From the NCBI GenBank assembly GCA_964619675.1, contig CAZUEO010000004.1, positions 55,019 through 119,018 of the forward strand: a stretch of DNA of 64,000 bases, given 5' to 3'. The notes under the pieces were generated by a model, which saw only the letters and a program-made list of their open reading frames with translations, was not told where the DNA came from and did not search any database. How positions within the stretch are numbered: position 1 is the first letter of the stretch; the number at the start of each line of letters is the position of its first letter. Shown here one piece after another: positions 8,701 to 15,850 of the stretch. A program made the translations under genes and the position numbers. The DNA is from JAPLMW01 sp964619675. Its GTDB lineage: Bacteria; Planctomycetota; Phycisphaerae; Sedimentisphaerales; UBA12454.

Positions 8701-8957
8701 ATGATATAAATAGATTGTTTATGTTGAATGTCAAGGCCGGTAATCATAAAAAAGCCATTTGCATCGGTTGTGGTTCTTTTGGTGCCTCTGCGGGTTCTAT
8801 AAATTATTTCCACATCCTGCAGCGGTTTTCCGGAAAGCTTTTCAATTACATAACCGCTAATGCCTGTCTGACTGCTGTTCTTAAGATAGTCTTCTGCAAA
8901 TGCAGATGAGAGAGACAGCAAGCACAAACAAATCAGACAAATCCTCAGTTCTTTCAT
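5730..8957 (-). CDS. Large secreted protein made of carboxypeptidase-regulatory-like repeats
   Basis: The protein has 1075 residues with a clear signal peptide (MKELRICLICLCLLSLSSAFA). The rest is a chain of about nine or ten CarboxypepD_reg / TTR-like beta-sandwich modules. Each shows the pattern G-x-V-x(10-15)-P-[LVI]-x-x-[AV]-x-V and then T-D-A-N-G-x-[FY]-x-[ILF]. Examples are KPLQDVEIIYR...TTTDANGFF and NPLQGAVV...SDANGFYE. Such proteins are structural surface or exported proteins. The modules may bind carbohydrate or simply act as spacers, and no catalytic domain is visible. There is no dockerin or PEP-CTERM tail. It stands alone and convergent with holA. Function unknown. Confidence 0.85.
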   Translation of the reverse strand: MKELRICLICLCLLSLSSAFAEDYLKNSSQTGISGYVIEKLSGKPLQDVEIIYRTRRGTKRTTTDANGFFMITGLDIQHKQSIYIIAKNFASQKISIMPVAGKIIDTKIELMPSSKVAGFIKDENDSPVANAKVEVFQLRNQDTKTDANGFYEIDGLDPDFGQYSLAVKADSFSAVTINFPPSATGQTAKLDIVLKVGIIVFGRVTDPYGNPLQGAVVGNTESRSMWNHIEATSDANGFYELQNIDIDNGQLVLWAVHPQYPPYVETFNIDARESEKQINIRFENPKPLHGKVVNSQGNPVSGVNVIIREIKGVSNISDYKDRIITDAEGKFTIENAPSSGKVVLQIRSQTVPNIMPEIEIGKDEHIIEVQQAGRIYGQVIDNATGKAVSKFNVKLGSSSKSQKRGSGYSATWSREGHDFNDSNGFFDTGSETLPIGAGYIVTVYAQGYDLLTIDPVEVLPTSNEPNRIIFKLMPPAAIEGSVVNEQNEPVVGASVRWFSETNRLQMYGEHWDDKDTTMTDSNGRFAFDTIGSGKRGIYITASGFAPYIDADLILPDDKEELYEIVLEKSAEVFGTIYKDGKPAAGIKISCDLNSRYDLHSHQMGFIEKSTVTNADGNYCLSDLPAGNLSIYTMSPIINRSSHTTASKKVILSPGQKINLDFGNEQGFTVTGQVCIGQTPLSNANVFFRGSDYSKSDTSNSNGFFKITGLAKGKYNVSTHYRKPQVSSTFSSRTYNPEDELRDNQQIDVNSDTTLNIDFGSIAISGKIPPEFIGEKNLRLMARRWNPKSIADDENYTYKINWDYINLQPMLNPNGSFTFSNLKPGRYYLTLIGKGLRVISESFEIDNSQQPNNIKFINPTAKLQVTVIDAESKKPLDGAACGLTNDLEMHFFGLPRQRDVNATPNTNRTDANGIIEYDKLPPAKYTFMAAKDGFLTFSKDNIQIEADKSVSIEIALEKSAVLKFIFDDAAKKLITKSWAHLICKAINLDTQEPYTITTFNTQIKKHFIFLQVPQEYLKKTPFSKPNLNLPTGRYRLEYELFQHDDRAISKMQKPFLSGQTEVDIKAGQTIEVIIK

Positions 8958-9101
8958 ATAAGTTCTCCTAAAAAAGTAACTTGTTTATACCTTATTTATA
9001 AAGCTTTTTGAAGGACATTTGTCGAACTGTTTTATAGTTGCGGCCTTATATTTGTAAGGCTATGCTTGACAGTGCCTTAGTGGCGGTTAAAATGTGGGGA
9101 T

Positions 9102-10067
9102 ATGGAAGAAATCAGGCAGAGAAAGCGAAATAAACGCAAGCCGACGATTGTTGAGCAGTGGCTGGTCTATATTTTATTGAGAATATTTCTGTTTTTCATT
9201 TTTCTGTTTCCTGTTGAAAAAGTGCTTAAATTCGCCTGTTTTTTAGGCAGAGGCTTATGGAAGCACTATCATCGCGGCAGACAAAGGGCGATAGAAAATC
9301 TAAAGGCAAGTTTTCCCGACAAAGACAATGCGTGGATAGAGCAGGTCGGCAAGCGAAGTTTCGAGCATCTTGTAATGCTTGCAGTGGACGTGATTTTTTC
9401 TCCTAAGGTGATACGAAAGGACAATTGGGAGCGATATTCGAGCTATAAAAACGTCGAACGCGTAAAGTGGATGATGGCAGGGCACCAGCCTTTACTGCTT
9501 GTCGCGGCGCATTACGGCAATTTTGAGATTATGGGCTACCTGCTGGGCGAGTTCGGTTTTGATATTTACAGTATCGCAAGGCCGTTCGATAACAGATTTC
9601 TTAACAAATATCTTTATGACGTTCGGCAGCGCAGGGGACAGAAAATCATCGATAAAAAAGGTGCTGCAGAACAAATGGAGCAAATTGTTAAGCAGGGCTC
9701 GACGCTTTGCTTTATAGCCGACCAGAACGCGGGAAAGAAAGGAATATTTGTTGATTTTTTCGGCAGAAAGGCAAGCACGTATAAAAGCATCGGACTGCTG
9801 GCGATTCAGTATAATCTGCCGATAGGCGTTGGGATCAGCAGGAGGGCAGGAAACAGGTTCTTTTTTGAAATAGAGGCAGCAAGGCTGATTATGCCTGCGG
9901 AGTGGAAAGATAAAGACGACCCGCTATTATGGATTACGCAGGAATATACAAAGGCATTTGAGGATTCTATCCGCAAAGACCCGACGCAGTATTTGTGGAT
10001 ACACCGCAGATGGAAAACAAGGCCAAAGGATGAAAATGGCCACGAAGACACAAAGGCACTAAGATAA
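9102..10067 (+). CDS. Lipid A biosynthesis acyltransferase (LpxL/HtrB family)
   Basis: The 321 residues match the LpxL/LpxM lauroyl/myristoyl acyltransferase family, which adds secondary acyl chains to lipid A or related lipids at the inner membrane. An N-terminal membrane helix lies at about 22-42. The catalytic H-x4-E motif is seen as HYGNFE (His137, Glu142), followed by IARPFDN and the family string ADQNAGKKGIFVDFFG. Near the end, WIHRRWKTRP is typical. The last nine residues (GHEDTKALR) are read from a dispersed intergenic repeat (10038-10064), so the C-terminus looks recently extended. It sits upstream of argH with a 73-bp gap. The exact substrate is unknown, so no symbol is given. Confidence 0.88.
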   Translation: MEEIRQRKRNKRKPTIVEQWLVYILLRIFLFFIFLFPVEKVLKFACFLGRGLWKHYHRGRQRAIENLKASFPDKDNAWIEQVGKRSFEHLVMLAVDVIFSPKVIRKDNWERYSSYKNVERVKWMMAGHQPLLLVAAHYGNFEIMGYLLGEFGFDIYSIARPFDNRFLNKYLYDVRQRRGQKIIDKKGAAEQMEQIVKQGSTLCFIADQNAGKKGIFVDFFGRKASTYKSIGLLAIQYNLPIGVGISRRAGNRFFFEIEAARLIMPAEWKDKDDPLLWITQEYTKAFEDSIRKDPTQYLWIHRRWKTRPKDENGHEDTKALR

Positions 10068-10096
10068 TTTAAAATTTAAGATTTAAAATTTAAGAT
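10038..10096. repeat. Word repeats overlapping the acyltransferase 3' end
   Basis: GGCCACGAAGACACAAAGGC (10038-10057) plus ACTAAG belongs to the same family as the element at 52022-52082. It runs through the last codons of the acyltransferase gene. Directly after its stop come two copies of AAAATTTAAGATTT, about 14 bp apart. Confidence 0.55.
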
Positions 10097-10140
10097 TTGC
10101 CGTTATAATTTCTCAAGAATAGTATTTTACGGAGAATATT

Positions 10141-11529
10141 ATGGCTGAGGCACAAAAAAGCTGGGAGCATCGGCTCGGCAAGGTTGCCGATTCTCTTGCT
10201 GTTGATTTTGTAGAGTCGCTTTCATTCGACAAACGTCTCTATAAGTATGACATTGTCGGCTCGATTGCTCATGCTGAAATGCTCTACGAGCAGAAGCTCC
10301 TGACAAAAGATGAATTCAGACAGATAAAAGACGCCCTTGTCGAGATTTCGCACCAGATTGCCGAAGGCAAATTCAAATTCGACAAGACCTGCGAAGATAT
10401 ACATATGGCGATTGAAGCTGCCCTGATTGCAAAAATCGGCGATGCAGGGAAGAAACTGCATACCGGCAGAAGCAGAAACGACCAGGTCGCAACCGATATG
10501 CGGCTGTGGATGCGCGACGAAATAGAAATAATCCAGACGAAAATAACCCTCCTGCAAAAGGCCTTTGTCAAACTTGCAGAAAAATACGTGCAGGATATTA
10601 TGCCTGCATATACTCATCTGCAGCGGGCCCAGCCGGTTTCCATCGCAGCTTATCTTTTAAGTTTTGTCGAGCAGCTCAACCGCGACCGGCTTCGGCTGAA
10701 GAACTGCCGGCTGCTTTTAAATGTCTCGCCTTTGGGCAGCGGGGCGATTGCAGGCTCCTGTCTGCCTTTGGACAGAAAATTTACCTGCAAGCAGTTAGGC
10801 TTTTCAGATATTACCTATAATACAATTGATTCGGTGTCCGACAGAGATTTTTGTGCGGAGTTTATTTTTGACTGCTGTCTGATTGCGGCGCATCTGTCCA
10901 AGCTGTCTGAGGACTGGATAATCTTTTCAACGACAGAGTTCGATTTTATACGAATCGACGATGCCTTCTGCACATCGTCGAGTATGATGCCGCAAAAGCG
11001 CAACCCTGATAACTTAGAGCTTATCCGCTCAAAGGCGGCGGGAGTTTACGGTTCATTGATGGCGATTCTTACGATATTAAAAGCGCAGCCATCAGGTTAT
11101 AACCGTGACCTGCAGGAAGATAAACGGCACGTTTTTAACGCATCAGATACAATAGAGGCCTGTGTCAATGTGGTCTGTGCGATAGTTGAGAACACGACAT
11201 TCAACGCAGGAACAATTTCGGCAGGTCTTGATAAGGGTTTTCTCGATGCGACGGCTTTGGCGGAATACCTTGTTAAAAAAGGAATGCCGTTCCGCACCGC
11301 ACACGGCGCAGTAGGATATCTTGTCGCTCAATGCGAAAAAGAGGGCAAAGCACTTGCTGATGTTACAATTGAGCAATTTAAAAAATGTTCCGGGCTAATC
11401 GACAATGATGTTTATCAGTGTCTGGGCAGTAAAAATGTCGCAGCTTCGTATGTGACCGCAGCGGCAGCGGGTCCTTTGCAGGTAGCGGAACAGATAAATT
11501 ACTGGAAAAAGCAGCTTGCAGAGCGATGA
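10141..11529 (+). CDS. argH: Argininosuccinate lyase
   Basis: The 462 residues match ArgH length. The enzyme cleaves argininosuccinate to arginine and fumarate, the last step of arginine synthesis, as a cytosolic homotetramer. The fumarase/aspartase-superfamily signature SSMMPQKRNPD lies at about 279-289, with the mobile catalytic serine in its SS. HTGRSRNDQVATDMRLW near residue 108 and THLQRAQPVS are further ArgH hallmarks. It is first of a tight run: the stop TGA overlaps the ATG of thiL by four bases. No argG is seen nearby. Confidence 0.95.
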   Translation: MAEAQKSWEHRLGKVADSLAVDFVESLSFDKRLYKYDIVGSIAHAEMLYEQKLLTKDEFRQIKDALVEISHQIAEGKFKFDKTCEDIHMAIEAALIAKIGDAGKKLHTGRSRNDQVATDMRLWMRDEIEIIQTKITLLQKAFVKLAEKYVQDIMPAYTHLQRAQPVSIAAYLLSFVEQLNRDRLRLKNCRLLLNVSPLGSGAIAGSCLPLDRKFTCKQLGFSDITYNTIDSVSDRDFCAEFIFDCCLIAAHLSKLSEDWIIFSTTEFDFIRIDDAFCTSSSMMPQKRNPDNLELIRSKAAGVYGSLMAILTILKAQPSGYNRDLQEDKRHVFNASDTIEACVNVVCAIVENTTFNAGTISAGLDKGFLDATALAEYLVKKGMPFRTAHGAVGYLVAQCEKEGKALADVTIEQFKKCSGLIDNDVYQCLGSKNVAASYVTAAAAGPLQVAEQINYWKKQLAER

Positions 11530-12434
11530 GTAGCGGCGAAACCGAACTCGTTCAGTACTTTACGGCTAAAAGCAGGCTCAATCCCGCAAAATTCCCCATC
11601 GGTATCGGCGACGATATGGCACAAGTCAAATTATCAGAAGGCAGTTCAGTTCTTATTACAGCAGATATACTTCTTGACGGTGTACACTTCGATACTAAAA
11701 AAGCGACTCCTGAGCAAATTGGTTATAAGTCAATGGCAGTGAGTTTAAGCGATTGTGCCGCAATGGCGACAATACCGCTGGCAGCAGTTGTTTCAGTTGC
11801 TTTGCCGAAAAACTTCGGGAAGGCTTTGCTGAAAAAACTGCACAAAGGATTGCTGACAGCGGCAAAGAAATATAATTGCCCGCTTGTCGGCGGCGATATG
11901 ACAAGCTGGCGCAAACCTTTGGCAGTTAGTGTTGCTATGTTAAGCAGACCAGGCGCAACAAAGCCTGTCAAAAGAAGCACTGCTAAAGTCGGCGATATAA
12001 TTTGTGTAACAGGAACTCTCGGCGCCTCGATTATAAAAAGACATCTTGAATTTGAGCCGCGGCTTAAAGAAGCACTTACGATTGCAAAAGCCGGCGCAAA
12101 TGCGATGATAGACATAAGCGACGGCCTGAGCACCGATTTAAATCACATAAGCAGATTGAGTAAAAAAGGCGCTATAATTTACGCCGATAAATTGCCGATT
12201 TCCAGAAATGCCGGCACGTTAAATGCTGCTCTTAATGACGGCGAAGATTTTGAATTGCTTTTTACAATACCACACGAAAAATTTGGACGGTTGAGAAATC
12301 AATGGCGTTTTAAAGTTAAACTTACCGCTATAGGCAGAATTACCGGCGGTTCTTTGGTAAAGATAAAAAGGCCTGACGGCAAAATCTGCGATTTACTGCC
12401 CGCAGGTTTCGACCATTTAAAAAAAACCAAATGA
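11526..12434 (+). CDS. thiL: Thiamine-monophosphate kinase
   Basis: The 302-residue product is of the PurM-like ATP-dependent kinase fold. ThiL phosphorylates thiamine monophosphate to the active cofactor thiamine diphosphate. Visible motifs are GIGDDMA (26-31) for Mg-ATP binding, ILLDGVHF, a VGGDMTS stretch, MIDISDGLSTDL and GEDFELLF near the end, all characteristic of ThiL. The start overlaps the argH stop by 4 bases and the end overlaps tsaE by 4 bases, so the three genes form one transcript. Confidence 0.93.
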   Translation: MSSGETELVQYFTAKSRLNPAKFPIGIGDDMAQVKLSEGSSVLITADILLDGVHFDTKKATPEQIGYKSMAVSLSDCAAMATIPLAAVVSVALPKNFGKALLKKLHKGLLTAAKKYNCPLVGGDMTSWRKPLAVSVAMLSRPGATKPVKRSTAKVGDIICVTGTLGASIIKRHLEFEPRLKEALTIAKAGANAMIDISDGLSTDLNHISRLSKKGAIIYADKLPISRNAGTLNAALNDGEDFELLFTIPHEKFGRLRNQWRFKVKLTAIGRITGGSLVKIKRPDGKICDLLPAGFDHLKKTK

Positions 12435-12880
12435 AAACCATGCAAATTGTTTCGGACTCTGTTGAGAGAACGTTTGAGATTGGCAAAAGAATTGGTTCTA
12501 TGCTTGAGCCGGGGGAGGTTGTTTGTCTTAGCGGGCCGTTGGGTAGCGGAAAGACGACACTGATAAAAGGCATCGCGGCAGGGGCAGGAGCGGCAAAACC
12601 TTCACTTGTGAATAGTCCCACCTTCGTTATCATCAATGAATATCAGGGCAAATTCAATATCTATCATATAGACGCCTATCGGATTAATACGATTGCGGAA
12701 TTTGAGGCGCTGGGCTTTGAAGAATTTATCGGGCCTGATTCCGTTGTTCTTATCGAATGGGCCGATAAAGTTAAACAGGTGCTTGAAGGCCTGGATTGTA
12801 TTCATATCGAAATGCAGCATAACGCTACTGACAGCCGTATTATCAGAATCAGTGGGTCAGAAAAGTACAACAGACTGTAA
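12431..12880 (+). CDS. tsaE: tRNA threonylcarbamoyladenosine biosynthesis ATPase TsaE
   Basis: This is a 149-residue P-loop protein. Walker A is GPLGSGKT at 35-42, followed by SPTFVIINEY (switch I-like) and later LIEWADKV, the usual TsaE markers. TsaE works with TsaB and TsaD in making N6-threonylcarbamoyl-adenosine at position 37 of ANN-reading tRNAs. TsaB and TsaD are not in the window. It closes the argH-thiL-tsaE run and converges on the PEP-CTERM gene 14 bp away. Confidence 0.92.
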   Translation: MKTMQIVSDSVERTFEIGKRIGSMLEPGEVVCLSGPLGSGKTTLIKGIAAGAGAAKPSLVNSPTFVIINEYQGKFNIYHIDAYRINTIAEFEALGFEEFIGPDSVVLIEWADKVKQVLEGLDCIHIEMQHNATDSRIIRISGSEKYNRL

Positions 12881-12894
12881 CTTTTTAGTAAGGC

Positions 12895-13608
12895 TTATCG
12901 TTTTCTTAAAAGAATCCCGCCGATGGCCAACAGTGCAATCGTTGCTGGCTCAGGAATAAGATAGACAGCCATAGCAAAATCGCGGCCATTAGTGTTTAGA
13001 AAAAGCTGATTTCGGATGCCCGGCGTACCGCTTTCCGTATCCACGAATGCAGCGCCGTCTGCATAAGTACTGGTCCCAAGATTAGCGGTACGATACCAGT
13101 AGATTCCGCCAACGTAAGTTGGAGCGGTAAGCTCAAAAGCATAATAGTTTCCTGCTGTGAGCATAACCTCTTCGGAGCCCTCGAAATCAAACTCTCTGGC
13201 GCCCCTGGTAGCCGTTCCACTATATGTGAAGGTTACAGCCCCACCCCACAGGTCAGTACCCGCAGCATAATCCTGTGAACCGCCGCCCTGATATGTCGGG
13301 TCTGTAGTTCCGAGGTCCACAAGACGCAAAGTGTAAGGATTTTGTGTTGGCGCACTGCCATCTTCCCATATAGCAATCTTGTCCAGCTGCAGACTTGTAT
13401 GGTCCGGCAAGACCTTGAAGGTCTGAGAGATACACACCCTTGGCGAAACAAGCCCCTCACCTATAGTAGCATCCTTATTAGGGTCTGCTATTGTAACGAC
13501 CGTCGGTGCTCCAGACCAGCCGGTAGTAGAGACTGTTTGCGACTGCATTGCACTACAAAGGGAGATAATACTGAAAATCAGAATTGCTGCTACTAACTTC
13601 TTCTTCAT
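12895..13608 (-). CDS. PEP-CTERM sorting-domain protein
   Basis: The start is taken at 13608 (MKKKLVAAILIFS...), giving 237 residues. A signal peptide begins there and an AAGGAGG ribosome site lies 8 bases upstream, whereas the longer open frame has neither. The body is beta-rich, without a recognised enzymatic domain. The C-terminus is a PEP-CTERM signal: PEPATIALLAIGGILLRKR, i.e. PEP, a hydrophobic helix and a basic end. Such proteins are cleaved and anchored by an exosortase (EpsH family, not in this window) and are often linked to extracellular polysaccharide or floc formation. It has its own strong promoter at 13663-13692. Confidence 0.85.
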   Translation of the reverse strand: MKKKLVAAILIFSIISLCSAMQSQTVSTTGWSGAPTVVTIADPNKDATIGEGLVSPRVCISQTFKVLPDHTSLQLDKIAIWEDGSAPTQNPYTLRLVDLGTTDPTYQGGGSQDYAAGTDLWGGAVTFTYSGTATRGAREFDFEGSEEVMLTAGNYYAFELTAPTYVGGIYWYRTANLGTSTYADGAAFVDTESGTPGIRNQLFLNTNGRDFAMAVYLIPEPATIALLAIGGILLRKR

Positions 13609-13635
13609 TGCTCGTCCTCCTTCGATTATTAAGTA

Positions 13636-13655
13636 AAAGGAGTACCCCTTTTCTC
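13636..13655 (-). promoter_or_regulatory. Hairpin in the 5' leader of the PEP-CTERM gene
   Basis: The leader between promoter and ribosome site contains AAAAGG-GGTACT-CCTTTT, able to form a 6-bp stem about 15 bases upstream of the AAGGAGG. It could protect the mRNA end or affect initiation. Only the sequence symmetry is seen. Confidence 0.35.
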
Positions 13656-13662
13656 GAATCAG

Positions 13663-13692
13663 ATTGTACACCCAAAACCTTCTGATTGTCAA
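13663..13692 (-). promoter_or_regulatory. Near-consensus promoter of the PEP-CTERM gene
   Basis: On the minus strand TTGACA (13692-13687) and TACAAT (13668-13663) are separated by 18 bp. Transcription would start near 13656, giving a leader of about 48 bases. Confidence 0.7.
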
Positions 13693-14221
13693 GAGTTTTT
13701 TAGGACTTTGTCGGATTTTTGGTGGGATTTTCTTTTTTGACGAAAAGCTCAATTTAAGATGCGTTGATTGACAGGGCATATCGCTTACAGGTATTGCAGA
13801 TAGAAGCACTTACGTTTTTCGATTTTTTAGAATATAAAAACCCGATATCCGGTGGTTTTATCTCCGGTTTAACATTGAGGGGTTTCTTCACTAACCGTAT
13901 CCGAACAAAACTTATCGGGAATAGATTTTGTGCCGTTTTGCGATGTTATTATTTATTTCTTACATTTTTTAACCAGCCAGTGTGATTGTCGGGCGTGTTA
14001 GTCCTGTCGTATTATACAAAGTCCATGGTTTTATGAGACGTTGCAGACGTCATTTAAATGCAAAAGGCGGTCAGCCAAAGTAATAAAGGTTAAGTTCCGC
14101 TGCTGCATAACCGATAGCGCTGGCAGAAATCCGCTTCCGCCAACCACCGGGGGGTAAAGCGGTAGAACAGCATTTTAAAAATAAAGATTAAAGATTTTCC
14201 TTAGAATTTAAGGAGAAGAAA
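13693..14221. other. Gap between the PEP-CTERM promoter and the pilin locus, with a structured-leader candidate
   Basis: No gene is supported; a 73-residue open frame at 13764-13985 has no family resemblance and no ribosome site. A TTGACA at 13768-13773 could be a -35 box, but the -10 is poor. At 14088-14162 two stems can be drawn: GGTTA/TAACC (14088-14092 with 14108-14112) and CCGCTT/AAGCGG (14131-14136 with 14157-14162). This is a possible leader RNA of the pilin operon. It does not match the c-di-GMP-I, c-di-GMP-II or other riboswitch consensus I can recall. Confidence 0.35.
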
Positions 14222-14680
14222 ATGAGAAAGAGAAATGGTTTTACACTGGTTGAAATTTTGATAGTGGTGATTATTCTGAGTATTCTGGCTGCGATAGTAA
14301 TTCCGCAGTTCAGCGGTGCGAGCGAGGAGGCAAAATTGGCGAGTTTAGTGAGCGACCTGCAGACAATCCGTTCGCAGATTCAGCTTTACAAAGCTCAGCA
14401 CAATCATGGCACTACCTGTCTACCAGGAACGGTGTCCGGTGTTGATTTCGAAAATGCGATGACGAAATACACGGTGAAGGCAGGTACACTGGCTGCCACG
14501 CAGGCTCCGGGCGATGGTGTTTATGGTCCTTATCTGCTGAAGATACCGCGAAATCCGTTTGATGATGTCAATAGTGTAGTTGAAGGTACAAGTACGCCTG
14601 ACGAAGCCGGCGGCTGGTATTACAATACAGATACAGGTGCGTTTAATGCGAATGACGACGCCACACACACCGGTTATTAA
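14222..14680 (+). CDS. Major pilin / pseudopilin, copy 1
   Basis: This is a 152-residue type IV pilin-like protein. The class III leader MRKRNG is cut before Phe7, followed by TLVE with the conserved Glu5 of the mature protein, then a hydrophobic helix to about residue 30. The C-terminal half resembles GspG-like pseudopilins in length, with a YGPYL-KIP-NPF segment. The subunit is expected to form the fibre or pseudopilus of the machine encoded downstream. An AAGGAGAAG ribosome site precedes the ATG. A close paralogue follows at 14909: residues 1-62 are identical except at position 43, while the C-terminal thirds differ. A strong terminator-like hairpin lies between them. Confidence 0.9.
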   Translation: MRKRNGFTLVEILIVVIILSILAAIVIPQFSGASEEAKLASLVSDLQTIRSQIQLYKAQHNHGTTCLPGTVSGVDFENAMTKYTVKAGTLAATQAPGDGVYGPYLLKIPRNPFDDVNSVVEGTSTPDEAGGWYYNTDTGAFNANDDATHTGY

Positions 14681-14722
14681 AGTCTGACGGCGAAGCTCCG
14701 ATAGAGTCGGAGAAAAGATAGA

Positions 14723-14766
14723 GGCTGGTCGGCCTGGTATGTGTGGGGCAGACCAGCCGTTTTTAT
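14723..14766 (+). terminator. Intrinsic terminator or attenuator between the two pilin genes
   Basis: An 8-bp perfect stem GGCTGGTC (14723-14730) / GACCAGCC (14751-14758) is followed by GTTTTTA. Partial read-through here would make pilin 1 far more abundant than the downstream products. A second, smaller stem CTCCGA/TCGGAG lies just after the pilin stop. Confidence 0.7.
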
Positions 14767-14908
14767 GTTAGCCATTTACCTTCGTCCCTTAGGGACTACG
14801 GCGGACAGGCTCCGGTATGAAGGACGAAGAAGATTATGGTAAAGATGACAGTGAAAGATAAAACCTTTACTCTACGTTGAGGCTCTGCCTTGAAACACGG
14901 AGAAGAAA

Positions 14909-15367
14909 ATGAGAAAGAGAAATGGTTTTACGCTGGTTGAGATTTTGATAGTGGTGATAATTTTGAGTATTCTGGCCGCGATAGTAATTCCGCAATTCAG
15001 CGGTGCCAGCGAGGAAGCAAAATTGGCGAGTTTAGCGAGCGACCTGCAGACAATCCGTTCGCAGATTCAGCTTTACAAGGCTCAGCACAATCATAGCCCT
15101 GCCAGTCTGCCGGGAACGGCACCCAGTGTTAGTTTCAAAGATGCGATGACAAAATACACAGAAAAAGATGGAACACTGGCTGCCACGCAGGCTCCGGGCG
15201 ATGGTGTTTATGGTCCTTATCTGCTGAGGATACCGGACAATCCGTTCAACGATAGTAACGACGTGTCTCTTGGAGCTGAAGCAGGAGACGGTTCCACAGG
15301 CTGGTGGTATAGCACTACAACTGGTGCATTTAAGGCAAACGACAATGAAGAACACGCCGGTCTGTAA
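14909..15367 (+). CDS. Major pilin / pseudopilin, copy 2
   Basis: The 152 residues form a tandem paralogue of the gene at 14222, with the same MRKRNG-FTLVE leader and helix and almost the same first 62 residues. The C-terminal region diverges (for example DNPFNDSNDV against RNPFDDVNSV, then a different tail). Length is exactly conserved. GAGAAGAAA precedes the start. The conserved core with a variable exposed end fits either a specialised second subunit or a donor for pilin variation by recombination. Confidence 0.9.
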   Translation: MRKRNGFTLVEILIVVIILSILAAIVIPQFSGASEEAKLASLASDLQTIRSQIQLYKAQHNHSPASLPGTAPSVSFKDAMTKYTEKDGTLAATQAPGDGVYGPYLLRIPDNPFNDSNDVSLGAEAGDGSTGWWYSTTTGAFKANDNEEHAGL

Positions 15368-15424
15368 GAACGCATTCTTCAATCTTCATTTCTGGAAAAC
15401 CGTATCTGAAAAAGACCATATAAA

Positions 15425-15850
15425 ATGGTAAAAGCGACTATAAAAAATGAGGCTTTTACGCTTGCTGAGGCACTGATAGCCCTTGTAATTCTTATGATAG
15501 CTGCAGCAGGACTGATTCTGCCATTTGCATCAAGCACTGTGGTCGGCCAGCAGGGCTGCAGTCAAACAATCGCAGCAAAGCTTGCATCCGACCGGATTGA
15601 ACGGATTATCGCAGACCCTAATTATTGGTCCGCAGGCAGCTATAACGAGCCGAAAGGGCAGGTAAAGGATGCAAATGGTATCATTTTTATTGACCCGATG
15701 TATGCGGATTTCAGCAGAGAAACAGTTTGTGAACAGGTTTATATGCCGCAGCAGGGTGCTTTTGGAACGCCAAATTTTATCAGGATAACGGTCAGGGTAT
15801 ATCAAAATGACCTTAAACTTGCCGAAATTACAAGGCTGAAAAGCAAATGA
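15425..15850 (+). CDS. Prepilin-like protein (GspI/PilV-type minor subunit)
   Basis: The 141-residue protein has a short leader ending MVKATIKNEA before FTLAEALIAL, a prepilin helix with Glu5 conserved in the mature form, and a small C-terminal domain with an ITVRVYQND strand as in GspI-type minor pseudopilins. The cleavage position carries Ala rather than Gly before Phe, which PilD-type peptidases tolerate less often. The stop overlaps the next start by 4 bases. It is probably a tip or minor component of the pseudopilus; the assignment within the minor pilins is inference. Confidence 0.75.
   Translation: MVKATIKNEAFTLAEALIALVILMIAAAGLILPFASSTVVGQQGCSQTIAAKLASDRIERIIADPNYWSAGSYNEPKGQVKDANGIIFIDPMYADFSRETVCEQVYMPQQGAFGTPNFIRITVRVYQNDLKLAEITRLKSK

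Noticed and set aside
13609..13809. Longer N-terminus for the PEP-CTERM protein
   Set aside because: The extra 67 residues would read through the promoter and ribosome site and would bury the signal peptide inside the protein.
13764..13985. A 73-codon frame upstream of the pilins
   Set aside because: No ribosome site and no family resemblance; composition looks like AT-rich intergenic DNA.
14081..14165. Cyclic-di-GMP riboswitch before the pilin operon
   Set aside because: The conserved GCAAACC, GNRA-loop and ACGCAAAGCC elements of class I and the class II core strings are not present; kept only as an unassigned structured leader.
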